From contig NZ_CP154262.1 of assembly GCF_039529835.1 (NCBI RefSeq), positions 1,426,001 through 1,490,000 on the forward strand: a DNA stretch of 64,000 nt, read 5' to 3'. The notes beneath the pieces were generated by a model. The model saw only the letters and a list, made by a program, of their open reading frames with translations. It had not been told where the DNA came from and did no database searches. Positions within the stretch are counted from its first letter, which is position 1. Every line of letters begins with the position of its first letter. Positions 56,340 through 64,000 of this stretch are shown piece by piece. This stretch comes from Arthrobacter sp. TMP15 (GTDB taxonomy: Bacteria > Actinomycetota > Actinomycetes > Actinomycetales > Micrococcaceae). A program made the translations under genes and the position numbers.

Positions 56340-57290
56340 TTAGGCGAGGAGGCCTGGCACTAGCAGCAGGGCCGTGGGGATAGCCAACAAAAGCAGGGCC
56401 CCGGCAATAACAAGTCCCTGGGGACCTGGGGCCAGGGCCGGGGACGGGGACAGCAGCCTGCCAAGCCGCGCCGAAGTTGTTGCGGGAGTGTCTATTTGTG
56501 GGGTATCGCTGGCCACGAGGGTGTCAGCAGGAAGCTGGGCCGAGCCGCTGGCAACCAGGGCTATGGCTGTGACGAGGGTGGACTTGCTCACCGAACGCAG
56601 CGCAACGTCGTCGGCCATAATCTCTATCAGCGATGAAACGGCCTGTTGAGCCAGTTTTGAGGTCGGCAACCAGGGCAGGGCCGAACGCCACGCGGCAAAC
56701 GCCCACAGGAGCAGGTGATGGCGCTGGGTCAGATGAGTTTGTTCATGCAGCAGGACCGCATGGAGTTCCTCCGGTGAGAGCAACTCCAAAAGTCCTTCGG
56801 AAAGGACAGTGACCGACCGTGATCCCCCTGGCAGGCAATAAGCGACCGGGGCCTGATGGCTGATGACAAGCGTGTGGGGACGATCTTCCGAGGGCGAGCT
56901 GAGCAGATGCAGCAAGTCCCTGTGCCGACGGCGCTGACGTTGGATGCGAAAATAGGAAAGCCACAGCGTAAAGACAAGATGTGCAGAGAGGAGCGCGGCG
57001 GCGCTCAGCGCAAAAGCGTGGAGCAGACCCAGAGTGTCCAGGGATTGTTGGCCAATGACAATTTCAGTGAGTCCGTGAAGCCCGCTCGCCAGATCGGGGC
57101 CAAGGGGCACAAGGCCATAGCAAAGCATTGCCCCAATCATGGAAAGACCGCCGGCCAACGCGATTGCCTGCCACAACATCATGGCAGCAAAAGGTGCCCG
57201 CGCAGGCCATGCTGCACCGGCAAGCATGACGGGCACAGGCCACGCCAAAGCCACGGCCAAGGCGGCGAGCAACCATGAGGTCCAAAACAT
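56340..57290 (-). CDS. M56 family (BlaR1-type) membrane metallopeptidase
   Basis: 316 residues. Four hydrophobic segments (about 5-23, 35-58, 85-108 and 285-310) flank a zinc protease domain with HEQTHLTQRHH (about 199) and EIMADDVAL, the M56 metal sites. It lacks an external beta-lactam-binding domain, so it is not a classical BlaR1 penicillin sensor. Gene order with the BlaI-type repressor immediately upstream is the standard sensor-repressor pair. The inducing signal is unknown; location next to cydA suggests respiration. Confidence 0.87.
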   Translation of the reverse strand: MFWTSWLLAALAVALAWPVPVMLAGAAWPARAPFAAMMLWQAIALAGGLSMIGAMLCYGLVPLGPDLASGLHGLTEIVIGQQSLDTLGLLHAFALSAAALLSAHLVFTLWLSYFRIQRQRRRHRDLLHLLSSPSEDRPHTLVISHQAPVAYCLPGGSRSVTVLSEGLLELLSPEELHAVLLHEQTHLTQRHHLLLWAFAAWRSALPWLPTSKLAQQAVSSLIEIMADDVALRSVSKSTLVTAIALVASGSAQLPADTLVASDTPQIDTPATTSARLGRLLSPSPALAPGPQGLVIAGALLLLAIPTALLLVPGLLA

Positions 57291-57350
57291 GTACTACAAC
57301 TTACCGTGTGAAGGTACTTGCTGGCTTGGAGAAGACGGTGGTAGGTGCTG

Positions 57351-57728
57351 CTAGTGTCCCAGCAGCTTGCGCAGTGTTTCTGCTTCGCCGGAACTGACAG
57401 TTCCAATAAACCTGGCCAGCACTGCTTCGCGGTCAGGGGCTGAACCCAAAACCTCCAGCATCAGTTCTGCCGTGTGGTCTTCCCTGCTGGTCACAGAACG
57501 GTAGCGGTGCGGACGTGAAGAACGCTCACGCTCAACGAGTCCCTTTTTTTCCAGTCGTGAGAGCACTGTTAGAACAGTTGTAACGGCCAGTGGGCGGGAC
57601 TCCGTTGCACCGTCTTCGCCCGAGGGGCGTTGGGAGAGCAGGTCACGCAATACATTTGCCGTGATGGCTTCCTGATGTTCCCAGAGCAGGTCCATGACCG
57701 CTCTCTCGAGATCTCCAAGCGTTGCCAT
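57351..57728 (-). CDS. BlaI/MecI/CopY family transcriptional repressor
   Basis: 125 residues. The winged helix has TLGDLERAVMDLLWEHQEAI, LAVTTVLTVLSRLEKKGLVER and RPHRYRSVTSRED. The C-terminal helices serve dimerisation. BlaI-family repressors bind dyads and are released by cleavage when the M56 partner is active. ATG 57728 follows AAGGATCAAC; the longer upstream in-frame start is less likely. Divergent from cydA, it faces the two TTCTAC-N5-GTAGAA dyads. Confidence 0.9.
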   Translation of the reverse strand: MATLGDLERAVMDLLWEHQEAITANVLRDLLSQRPSGEDGATESRPLAVTTVLTVLSRLEKKGLVERERSSRPHRYRSVTSREDHTAELMLEVLGSAPDREAVLARFIGTVSSGEAETLRKLLGH

Positions 57729-57804
57729 GTTGATCCTTAGTTTTACTGCCAAATGGCAGAAATTTCGCGCATGAAAGATGCGCACATGTCTAAATGTACA
57801 GGTT

Positions 57805-57857
57805 TTGACAGTAATGTTCTACGCGGGGTAGAAATGGTACTTCTACGTTACGTAGAA
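57805..57857 (+). promoter_or_regulatory. cydA promoter with two BlaI-type operators
   Basis: TTGACA (57805-57810) is the -35. A weak -10 (TAGAAA, 57829) lies 18 bases downstream inside dyad 1, TTCTAC-GCGGG-GTAGAA (57817-57833). Dyad 2, TTCTAC-GTTAC-GTAGAA (57841-57857), is centred 24 bases away, on about the same face of the helix. Both arms match perfectly. Binding here would block cydA and could also repress blaI. Confidence 0.65.
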
Positions 57858-57900
57858 ACGAAGGCCAGGCTGGCATATTTTCGCTAACGAAGGGAATCAC

Positions 57901-59493
57901 GTGGAGGCTCTGGACATAGCCAGGTGGCAGTTCGGAATAGTGACCGTTTATCACTTCTTGATGGTGCCACTGACGATCGGGCTAGGTACTTTGGTGGCGA
58001 TCCTGCAGACCCGCTGGCACAAAACCGGCAATGAAGCATACCTTCGGATGACCAAATTTTGGGGAAAACTATTCCTGATCAACTTCATCATGGGCGTAGC
58101 CACAGGAATTGTCCAAGAGTTCCAGTTCGGCATGGCGTGGAGCGAGTACAGCAGGTTTGTCGGCGACGTTTTTGGTGCCCCACTGGCCATGGAGTCACTG
58201 CTGGCCTTCTTTGTTGAGTCAACTTTCCTGGGACTGTGGATTTTCGGCTGGAAAAAACTGCCAGCCAAAATACACCTCACCTGCTTGTGGATTGCCGTAG
58301 CTGGTTCCATCGTTTCGGCATATTTCATTTTGGTAGCGAACTCATGGATGCAGCACCCTGTTGGCGTTGAAATGATCAACGGACGCCCCCAAATGGTTGA
58401 CGCCTGGGCCGTATTCACCAACAACACTGCCCTCGTAGCTTTCTTCCACACCATCACAGGTGCCTTGGCAGTTGCCGGCGGTTTCCTCCTGGGAATCGCC
58501 TGGTACCACCTGTGGCGCCGCCGCAAAGACGGCATCGACACAGTGGATGCTAAAGGCCAAGTGGTGGTTGGCGAATCTCTCACCATCCCTGGCCGTGATA
58601 GAAAAGATCACGCTGTCTGGATCACATCCCTGCGCATCGGCGCCGTTGTTGCCATGCTTGCCTTTGCTGGAACCGCCATTTCAGGAGATCTACAGGGCAA
58701 ATTGATGTTTGAGCAGCAGCCCATGAAGATGGCCGCCGCAGAGGCTGCCTGCCATGACGGAACAGGCTTCTCCATTCTCTCCATTGGTGATGTGGGTAGC
58801 CGGGATTGCTCCGATGTGGTGGCCGTTATGGAAGTTCCCGGACTCCTGTCCTTCCTGGCCCACAACGACTTCACCACTGAAATCAAGGGCGTGAACACCT
58901 TGGTTCCTGAATACCAGGCCAAGTACGGTAAATATTTGCCGGACGATCCCATGTACGGGGACCGTGCCGGCCAAGAAATCAACTACGTCCCTATCATGCC
59001 CGTCACCTATTGGGGCTTCCGCATGATGATCGGCTTTGGCGGACTTGCCGCGATGGCGGCCGGAATAGCACTGCTTGTCACCCGTAAGGGAACAGTGCCA
59101 CAGTCCAAGGGGCTTATGCGCCTTGCCTTGATCGGAATTCTGGCTCCTTTTGGCGCCAACGCAGCAGGCTGGATCTTCACCGAGATGGGCCGTCAACCGT
59201 TCGTTGTGGCGCCCAATCCGGCCATGTCAGGAGTGGATCAGGTCTTTATGTTTACGGCCGCGGCGGTGTCTCCGGGCGTATCTGCGGGGGAGATGGTCTT
59301 CTCTCTTGCGGCCCTAACGAGCGTGTATGCGGTCCTGCTGGTGGTGGAAGTTGCGCTCCTGACCAAGTACATCCGGGGCGGAGTGGTCTCGGCCATGCCC
59401 GAACTTGACCAAAGCCAACACGGTGATAGGCACGACGGCGGTACGGACCCAGATGGAGAAGCTGGCGAAGATGTCCTTGCGTTCGCGTACTAG
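57901..59493 (+). CDS. cydA: Cytochrome bd ubiquinol/menaquinol oxidase subunit I
   Basis: 530 residues with nine or so membrane helices. The heme-b595/d-type axial His is in VTVYHFLMVPLTIG, the b558 His is near residue 186, and MQHPVGVE is typical. The Q-loop around residues 225-290 is the short actinobacterial form. It reduces oxygen with quinol without pumping protons and supports low-oxygen growth. GAAGGGAATCAC precedes the GTG. The C-terminal 35 residues are an acidic, disordered tail. Confidence 0.95.
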   Translation: MEALDIARWQFGIVTVYHFLMVPLTIGLGTLVAILQTRWHKTGNEAYLRMTKFWGKLFLINFIMGVATGIVQEFQFGMAWSEYSRFVGDVFGAPLAMESLLAFFVESTFLGLWIFGWKKLPAKIHLTCLWIAVAGSIVSAYFILVANSWMQHPVGVEMINGRPQMVDAWAVFTNNTALVAFFHTITGALAVAGGFLLGIAWYHLWRRRKDGIDTVDAKGQVVVGESLTIPGRDRKDHAVWITSLRIGAVVAMLAFAGTAISGDLQGKLMFEQQPMKMAAAEAACHDGTGFSILSIGDVGSRDCSDVVAVMEVPGLLSFLAHNDFTTEIKGVNTLVPEYQAKYGKYLPDDPMYGDRAGQEINYVPIMPVTYWGFRMMIGFGGLAAMAAGIALLVTRKGTVPQSKGLMRLALIGILAPFGANAAGWIFTEMGRQPFVVAPNPAMSGVDQVFMFTAAAVSPGVSAGEMVFSLAALTSVYAVLLVVEVALLTKYIRGGVVSAMPELDQSQHGDRHDGGTDPDGEAGEDVLAFAY

Positions 59494-59607
59494 TCACAGG
59501 ACTGTTCACCTTATTCAGTTTGGTCATCCGGCTGTTTCTGCAAACTCGCCAGCCAAGACCCACCCCTTGTCTCCCGTCCAGTACGGGCTCTTGGAACTAA
59601 AGGATCA

Positions 59608-60711
59608 ATGATGGATTTTCTGCCTACTTTATGGTTCATACTGATTGCTGTTCTGTGGATCGGTTACCTTTTCCTTGAAGGATTCGACCTGGGCGTTGGC
59701 ATGCTCATGAAAACCTTCGCACGCGATGAGAAAGAACGCCGCCTGCTGCTGAACACCGTGGGGCCCGTGTGGGATGGCAACGAAGTGTGGCTGATCACGG
59801 CAGGGGGCGCCACTTTTGCCGCGTTCCCGTTCTGGTACGCCTCACTGTTCTCAGCCCTGTACATCCCCCTGGTGTTTGTGCTTCTTGGGCTGATCTTCCG
59901 CGCCGTGGCGTTTGAATATCGCGGTAAAGTTCACTCCGATTCCTGGCGGGCCGCATGGGACGCGGCTATTGCGCTGGGCTCCTTCGTTGCTGCTTTCGGG
60001 ATTGGTGCCATGCTCGCGTTGACCACCACCGGCTTGCCGCTGAACGCCAATGGCGACCGTGTGGGCGGACCCTTCGCCTGGTTCACCTGGTACGCGGTTG
60101 TGGGTGGGATGGCGGTGGTTGGCTTTGCCTTGATCCATGCATCCGCCTTCCTCGCGCTCAAGACAGATGGCGAGATTCGTCACCGTGCCCGGAGGGTTGT
60201 GAGCCGCTGGCTACCACTGGGACTGGCACCACTGGCTATCTGGGTTATTGCGGTGGCCTGGCAAAACGGCAAGTGGTTTAGCTGGCCATTGATTGCGGTA
60301 GCCGTAGTGGCCGCTGTGGGCGCGTGGGCGGCCAACCGTGTGGGCCGCGAGGGATACAGCTTCCTGGCCATGGGCGTGTTCCTGCTGGCAGGCAGTGCTG
60401 CAATCTTCAGCGCTGTATATCCTGTGGTCCTGCCATCTACTCTGGACCCGACCTGGAACCTAACAGTAGAGAACGCGTCCTCCTCCAGCTATACATTGTC
60501 TTTGATGTCCATTGTGGCCGCCGTAGGGCTGCCGATGGTGCTGGCTTACCAGGCTTGGACGTACTGGATCTTCCGCAAACGCATCAGTGTGGCACACCTG
60601 CCTGCACCAATCGACTTTGCCCCCGCAATAGGGGGTTCAGCCGCTGGTACTGACGTGGTTGACAACGCCAACAAGACGGTTGCAACTGCTACGAAGGCTG
60701 GGCGAGATTAG
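59608..60711 (+). CDS. cydB: Cytochrome bd oxidase subunit II
   Basis: 367 residues. The start MMDFLPTLWFILIAVLWIGY and FLEGFDLGVGML are the conserved CydB N-terminus. FRAVAFEYRGK and the late helices with YTLSLMSIVAAVGLPMVLAYQAWTYWIF-type sequence follow. It forms the oxidase with CydA. AAAGGATCA precedes ATG 59608 (ATG 59611 is equally possible). The 114-base gap to cydA contains no separate promoter that I can see, and the next gene begins 2 bases after its stop. Confidence 0.95.
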   Translation: MMDFLPTLWFILIAVLWIGYLFLEGFDLGVGMLMKTFARDEKERRLLLNTVGPVWDGNEVWLITAGGATFAAFPFWYASLFSALYIPLVFVLLGLIFRAVAFEYRGKVHSDSWRAAWDAAIALGSFVAAFGIGAMLALTTTGLPLNANGDRVGGPFAWFTWYAVVGGMAVVGFALIHASAFLALKTDGEIRHRARRVVSRWLPLGLAPLAIWVIAVAWQNGKWFSWPLIAVAVVAAVGAWAANRVGREGYSFLAMGVFLLAGSAAIFSAVYPVVLPSTLDPTWNLTVENASSSSYTLSLMSIVAAVGLPMVLAYQAWTYWIFRKRISVAHLPAPIDFAPAIGGSAAGTDVVDNANKTVATATKAGRD

Positions 60712-60712
60712 C

Positions 60713-63700
60713 GTGAGTGTCCGTCCGGCGCTGCCCAAAGGCAAAGCAACTCAGGTGGCCCTAGCCGGGTTGGCCGGCCTTGCCGCCGTTAAGGCTGTTG
60801 CCTTGGTCCTGCTGATGGGTGCGCTGGCCCATGCTTTGGGGCAGTGGGCTGGCGGGGCAGCGATGGACGCGGTGAAATTGTTGGTGCAAGGAACTGTTGG
60901 TGCCTCTCTGATGGGTGCTGCTGTGTGGGGGCAGTCAATCATGGCTCGCCGTGCCGCTCTAGGTACCAAGGAGGAACTTCGTGGGCGGCTCATTGCGCAT
61001 CGCTTGGGACACAGTTCCGGGACCCGAGGCGCGGTTGGGGCCGAGTCGATGTTGGCCAGTCGTGGGTTGGATGGTCTGGATAACTACTTCAGCACGTATC
61101 TGCCAGCGCTGGTGACATGCGCTGTGCTCCCGGTCATGGTGGGTCTGCAAATCCTCATCTCGGACTGGGTCAGTGCCCTCATTGTGGTCTTGACCGTGCC
61201 GCTGGTGCCCGTATTTATGATCCTGATAGGTTTTCACACCCAAGAGCGGGTTGCGCTGGCTGCTCGCGGACTGGATAAACTCTCCAACCATCTTTTGGAG
61301 CTCGCCCGCGGCTTGCCCGTCCTTGTGGGATTGCGGCGGGCACAAGCCCAACGCAAAGCCCTTTTTGACGTGTGTGAGGCATACCGTAAATCAACTATGG
61401 CAACCCTCCGGACGGCTTTTCTTTCCTCGATGGCGCTGGAACTGATTAGTACCATCTCCGTAGCGCTGGTGGCGGTATTTATCGGTGTACGGCTGGTTTA
61501 CGGTGACTTAGCCTTGGAAGCTGGACTGCTTGCTTTGATGCTTGCCCCCGAATGTTTCAGACCGTTGCGCGACGTCGGTGCTGCCCACCACGGCAGTGAA
61601 GACGGTGTGGAGGCATTGGCCCGAGTCAATGAGATTCTTGCCAGCGCACCCGTGGAGGCCGTAACTTCGGCACACGCCCACGATGAGAGCGGGGGAACCG
61701 AAACCACTGCCCCTGTCCTGCTCGCTGACCGGCTGAGCCTCACGTATCCCGGACGCAGTGTGCCCGCGGTAAAGAGTTTCAGTGCCAGGCTCGAAGCCGG
61801 TGCCGCCCTTGTGCTCGACACACCCAGTGGCAGCGGAAAGTCCACTATTCTTGCGGCTATTGCCGGCACGCTCCCGCTGGCGGCTGAAAGCGACAACGCC
61901 GCAAAGTTTCCCAAAGTTACCGGAGATCTCCAGCACTGCGCCCCCGACGCTTTGGTGTACGTTTCCCAGCACCCCGCCTTCACCGAGGAGAGCGTGCTTG
62001 CAGAAGTGGCCCTGTACTCTGCCGGTCCGCAGGGCCTTGAGACGAACACGGCCGTACTCATGAGCGCATTGGCCCAGGTCAATGCCGCACACTTGGCCCA
62101 CCGAAGCGTGGTTGATTGCAGCCCCGGGGAGCTGCGCCGAGTCGCTGTTGCCCGTGCCTTGGGGCGCATAGCAACAGATCCTTCAGTGGAACTGGCACTC
62201 TTTGATGAACCCACCGCCCATCTTGATCCGGACTCTGCACATGCTGTACGCCAGGCGCTGAGCGGTCTCCACGGAACTGTGGCGCTCGTTGTAGCCAGCC
62301 ACGATCCCGTGCTGGCCAAAACGATCGGTGCCAGGGCATCTTCAGCAGTACCGCCAGCCACAGAGTTACGCGGGGAAGAAACGGGGCCAGAGGCAGAGTT
62401 GGTGCCAGCTTCGGCAGGAGCGCAATCGGCAGCAGTTCTCAGTCCAGCGGCCAAGCTGTCCTGGCGCCATCTGAAGGCATTGCCACTCTTCTCACCACGA
62501 TTTGCGGCCGGTGTTATTGTTTCTGCACTGGCCACGCTCAGCGCTGCGGCGCTGAGCGGAATTTCCGGCTGGCTCATTGTCTGGGCTGCCGATCAACCAC
62601 CAATGCTGTATCTCATGACATTGATTGTGGGGGTGCGTACATTTGGGATCGCACGTTCGGTGCTGCGTTATTGCGAACGTCTTCTCACCCACGACGCCGT
62701 GTTCCGGTGGGCGAGTCAACTTCGCCTGAAACTGTGGGACTCCTTAGGTTCCTCCGTCCTGCACTGGGGAAAATTGACACGTTCAGGTGGAGCACTTGGA
62801 ACACTTGTTGCTGATGTGGACGAATTACGGGATGCTGTGCCCCGTGCTGTGGTGCCCATCCCCGCCGCGATACTCTCCTACGCTGCCGTGCTGACAACTA
62901 TTGTGATCCTTGTCCCCGAAGCTGCTGGAACGGTGATTGTTTTGGGTGTGCTTGCGCTGGTGGTATTACCGGTGGTGGTCCTTACCGCCCAACGCCGTGC
63001 CTCCGGTGCAGCTGCTGTGCACCGCGCCTGGCTCGCGGGACGGGTAACAACACTGTTTGCGGCAGCAGATCAGCTCGGTGCCAACGGTGTGGGCAGCCTG
63101 CAGGCTGCCCGTTTCAGCGCACAGGATGCCACAGTAGCCAAGCCCCTGCGGCGGTTGGCATGGTCTGACGGGTTAGGCCAAGGCGCGGTGTCGGTTTTGA
63201 CGGCGCTAGCAGCAATTTCTGTCACGTACACAGCCATTGGTGCCGGCGTTGACCCGCGTGCCGCCGCTGTTGCGGCGTTGCTGATGCTGGCACTGTCTGA
63301 ACCCTTAGGGCAATTTGTGGAGGCAGTCTCGGCACTGCCTGCGCTGACAGCCCTGATGCAGCGGACACTGCCGCTGCTGGATGCACCCACCACCGTGTTT
63401 CACGCACGGGGCCCAATTTCAACATCGGATCAGGCTGCAACAGAGGCAGTTGAAGTGATTGCACTTGATAGCGTCACCGCCAGGTATCCGGGCATGGCTG
63501 AGCCGGTTTTCAGCAACGTCAGCGGTGGTACGCGGCGTGGACAGTGGTGGAGCGTCAGCGGCCCCTCAGGGGCTGGGAAGTCAACCCTTTTGGCAGTGCT
63601 GCTGGGATTCTTGCCACCGGAACGTGGCTCCTACCTACTAAATAGCCAGCCGCCAACGGATCAAACGTTGAGTCGGATCTCGTGGTGCCCGCAGGACTCC

Positions 63701-64000
63701 TACCTGTTCAATTCCACGGTGCGCGCGAACCTTGCCATCGCTCAACCCGCACAAAACCCGCCCACGGAAACTGAGTTGGAGTTGGCGCTTACAACCGTGG
63801 GTCTTGGACCGTGGCTGGCCGAGTTGCCTATGGGCCTGGACACGCGAGTGGGGCCAGGCGGACACCACCTCTCCGGCGGGCAGCGAACCCGCATGTCGGT
63901 GGCTCGAACGCTGGTGGCCGGAGCCGACGTGGTACTTCTTGATGAGCCCACCGCCCACTTGGGCGTCGATGAGGCAGCCGGGCTTATTCACGATCTGCGG
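60713..64000 (+). CDS. cydDC: CydD-CydC fused ABC exporter (3' end outside window)
   Basis: An uninterrupted frame of 1096 codons runs to the window edge. Two exporter units are joined: membrane domain 1 (about 15-300) plus ATPase 1, then membrane domain 2 (about 600-850) plus ATPase 2. In ATPase 1 Walker A reads TPSGSGKST (first Gly replaced by Thr, about 370), and the signature is CSPGELRR instead of LSGGQ; Walker B LALFDEPTAHLD is intact. ATPase 2 has intact GPSGAGKST and LSGGQRTRM. CydDC exports thiols needed for bd oxidase assembly. GTG 60713 starts 2 bases after cydB. Confidence 0.92.
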   Translation, partial: MSVRPALPKGKATQVALAGLAGLAAVKAVALVLLMGALAHALGQWAGGAAMDAVKLLVQGTVGASLMGAAVWGQSIMARRAALGTKEELRGRLIAHRLGHSSGTRGAVGAESMLASRGLDGLDNYFSTYLPALVTCAVLPVMVGLQILISDWVSALIVVLTVPLVPVFMILIGFHTQERVALAARGLDKLSNHLLELARGLPVLVGLRRAQAQRKALFDVCEAYRKSTMATLRTAFLSSMALELISTISVALVAVFIGVRLVYGDLALEAGLLALMLAPECFRPLRDVGAAHHGSEDGVEALARVNEILASAPVEAVTSAHAHDESGGTETTAPVLLADRLSLTYPGRSVPAVKSFSARLEAGAALVLDTPSGSGKSTILAAIAGTLPLAAESDNAAKFPKVTGDLQHCAPDALVYVSQHPAFTEESVLAEVALYSAGPQGLETNTAVLMSALAQVNAAHLAHRSVVDCSPGELRRVAVARALGRIATDPSVELALFDEPTAHLDPDSAHAVRQALSGLHGTVALVVASHDPVLAKTIGARASSAVPPATELRGEETGPEAELVPASAGAQSAAVLSPAAKLSWRHLKALPLFSPRFAAGVIVSALATLSAAALSGISGWLIVWAADQPPMLYLMTLIVGVRTFGIARSVLRYCERLLTHDAVFRWASQLRLKLWDSLGSSVLHWGKLTRSGGALGTLVADVDELRDAVPRAVVPIPAAILSYAAVLTTIVILVPEAAGTVIVLGVLALVVLPVVVLTAQRRASGAAAVHRAWLAGRVTTLFAAADQLGANGVGSLQAARFSAQDATVAKPLRRLAWSDGLGQGAVSVLTALAAISVTYTAIGAGVDPRAAAVAALLMLALSEPLGQFVEAVSALPALTALMQRTLPLLDAPTTVFHARGPISTSDQAATEAVEVIALDSVTARYPGMAEPVFSNVSGGTRRGQWWSVSGPSGAGKSTLLAVLLGFLPPERGSYLLNSQPPTDQTLSRISWCPQDSYLFNSTVRANLAIAQPAQNPPTETELELALTTVGLGPWLAELPMGLDTRVGPGGHHLSGGQRTRMSVARTLVAGADVVLLDEPTAHLGVDEAAGLIHDLR

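Noticed and set aside
57785-57800. Third operator-like sequence near blaI (ATGTCTAAATGTACA)
   Set aside because: It does not match TTCTAC-N5-GTAGAA and its arms pair poorly.
61498-62577. Long 359-codon open frame on the minus strand
   Set aside because: It lies wholly antisense to cydDC, is Ser/Ala/Arg-rich with no family motif, and is explained by the GC codon bias of the plus-strand gene.

Overview
The window is a contiguous chromosomal segment of a high-to-moderate GC actinobacterium. Gene content and protein sequences fit the Micrococcaceae, in the Arthrobacter group. Pointers are the order murD-ftsW-murG-murC-ftsQ-ftsZ-pgeF-yggS-sepF-yggT-divIVA, a polyphosphate glucokinase, the glnA2-glnE pair, lipB-lipA followed by a DUF4191 membrane protein, and rpoD next to a type IIA topoisomerase B subunit. 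By eye the GC content looks lower than in many soil Arthrobacter, which could suit a cold-adapted relative; this is an impression, not a measurement. No rRNA, tRNA, insertion sequence, prophage or CRISPR array was recognised. The segment is mostly core genome with a few accessory insertions.

Layout. (1) 1-12480, all plus strand: the division and cell-wall cluster, ending in lspA and rluD. (2) 12481-19123, plus: a nested palindromic repeat, then dnaE1, an unknown membrane protein, hisD and nrdR. (3) 19198-22294: ppgK, map and panB on minus, with a 56-residue gene on plus. (4) 22646-34062: a nitrogen and glutamine block. It holds glnA2-glnE, a polar amino-acid ABC transporter with fused binding protein and permease, glutaminase, csbD and glnA1, interrupted by a sulfatase. 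A GlnR-like box lies upstream of glnA1. (5) 34242-40947: an RDD protein, a lipoprotein, DUF4191, lipA and lipB, a Ser/Thr kinase, OsmC and a small membrane protein. (6) 41122-46182, minus: sucB, lpd and pepA. (7) 46492-51834: a PAC2 protein, an MFS transporter, a broken CPBP protease gene in a gene-poor patch, and a DUF4192 protein. (8) 52227-56174: rpoD, a DUF7455 protein and parE. (9) 56340-64000: an M56 peptidase and BlaI-type repressor pair divergent from cydA-cydB-cydDC, the last gene running off the window.

Functional links. lipA/lipB make the lipoyl cofactor used by the E2 protein SucB, which Lpd re-oxidises. GlnE would control GlnA1 through the adenylylation tyrosine visible there, and the transporter and glutaminase also handle glutamine. 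CydDC is needed to assemble the cytochrome bd oxidase encoded by cydAB.

The most interesting signals are regulatory. Two TTCTAC-N5-GTAGAA dyads sit in a promoter-like region between blaI and cydA. Up to seven genes have a TANNNT hexamer 6-8 nt before the start codon, suggesting leaderless transcription. A perfect dyad lies over the lspA promoter. A GCTCGCTCAC palindromic repeat occurs at two loci.
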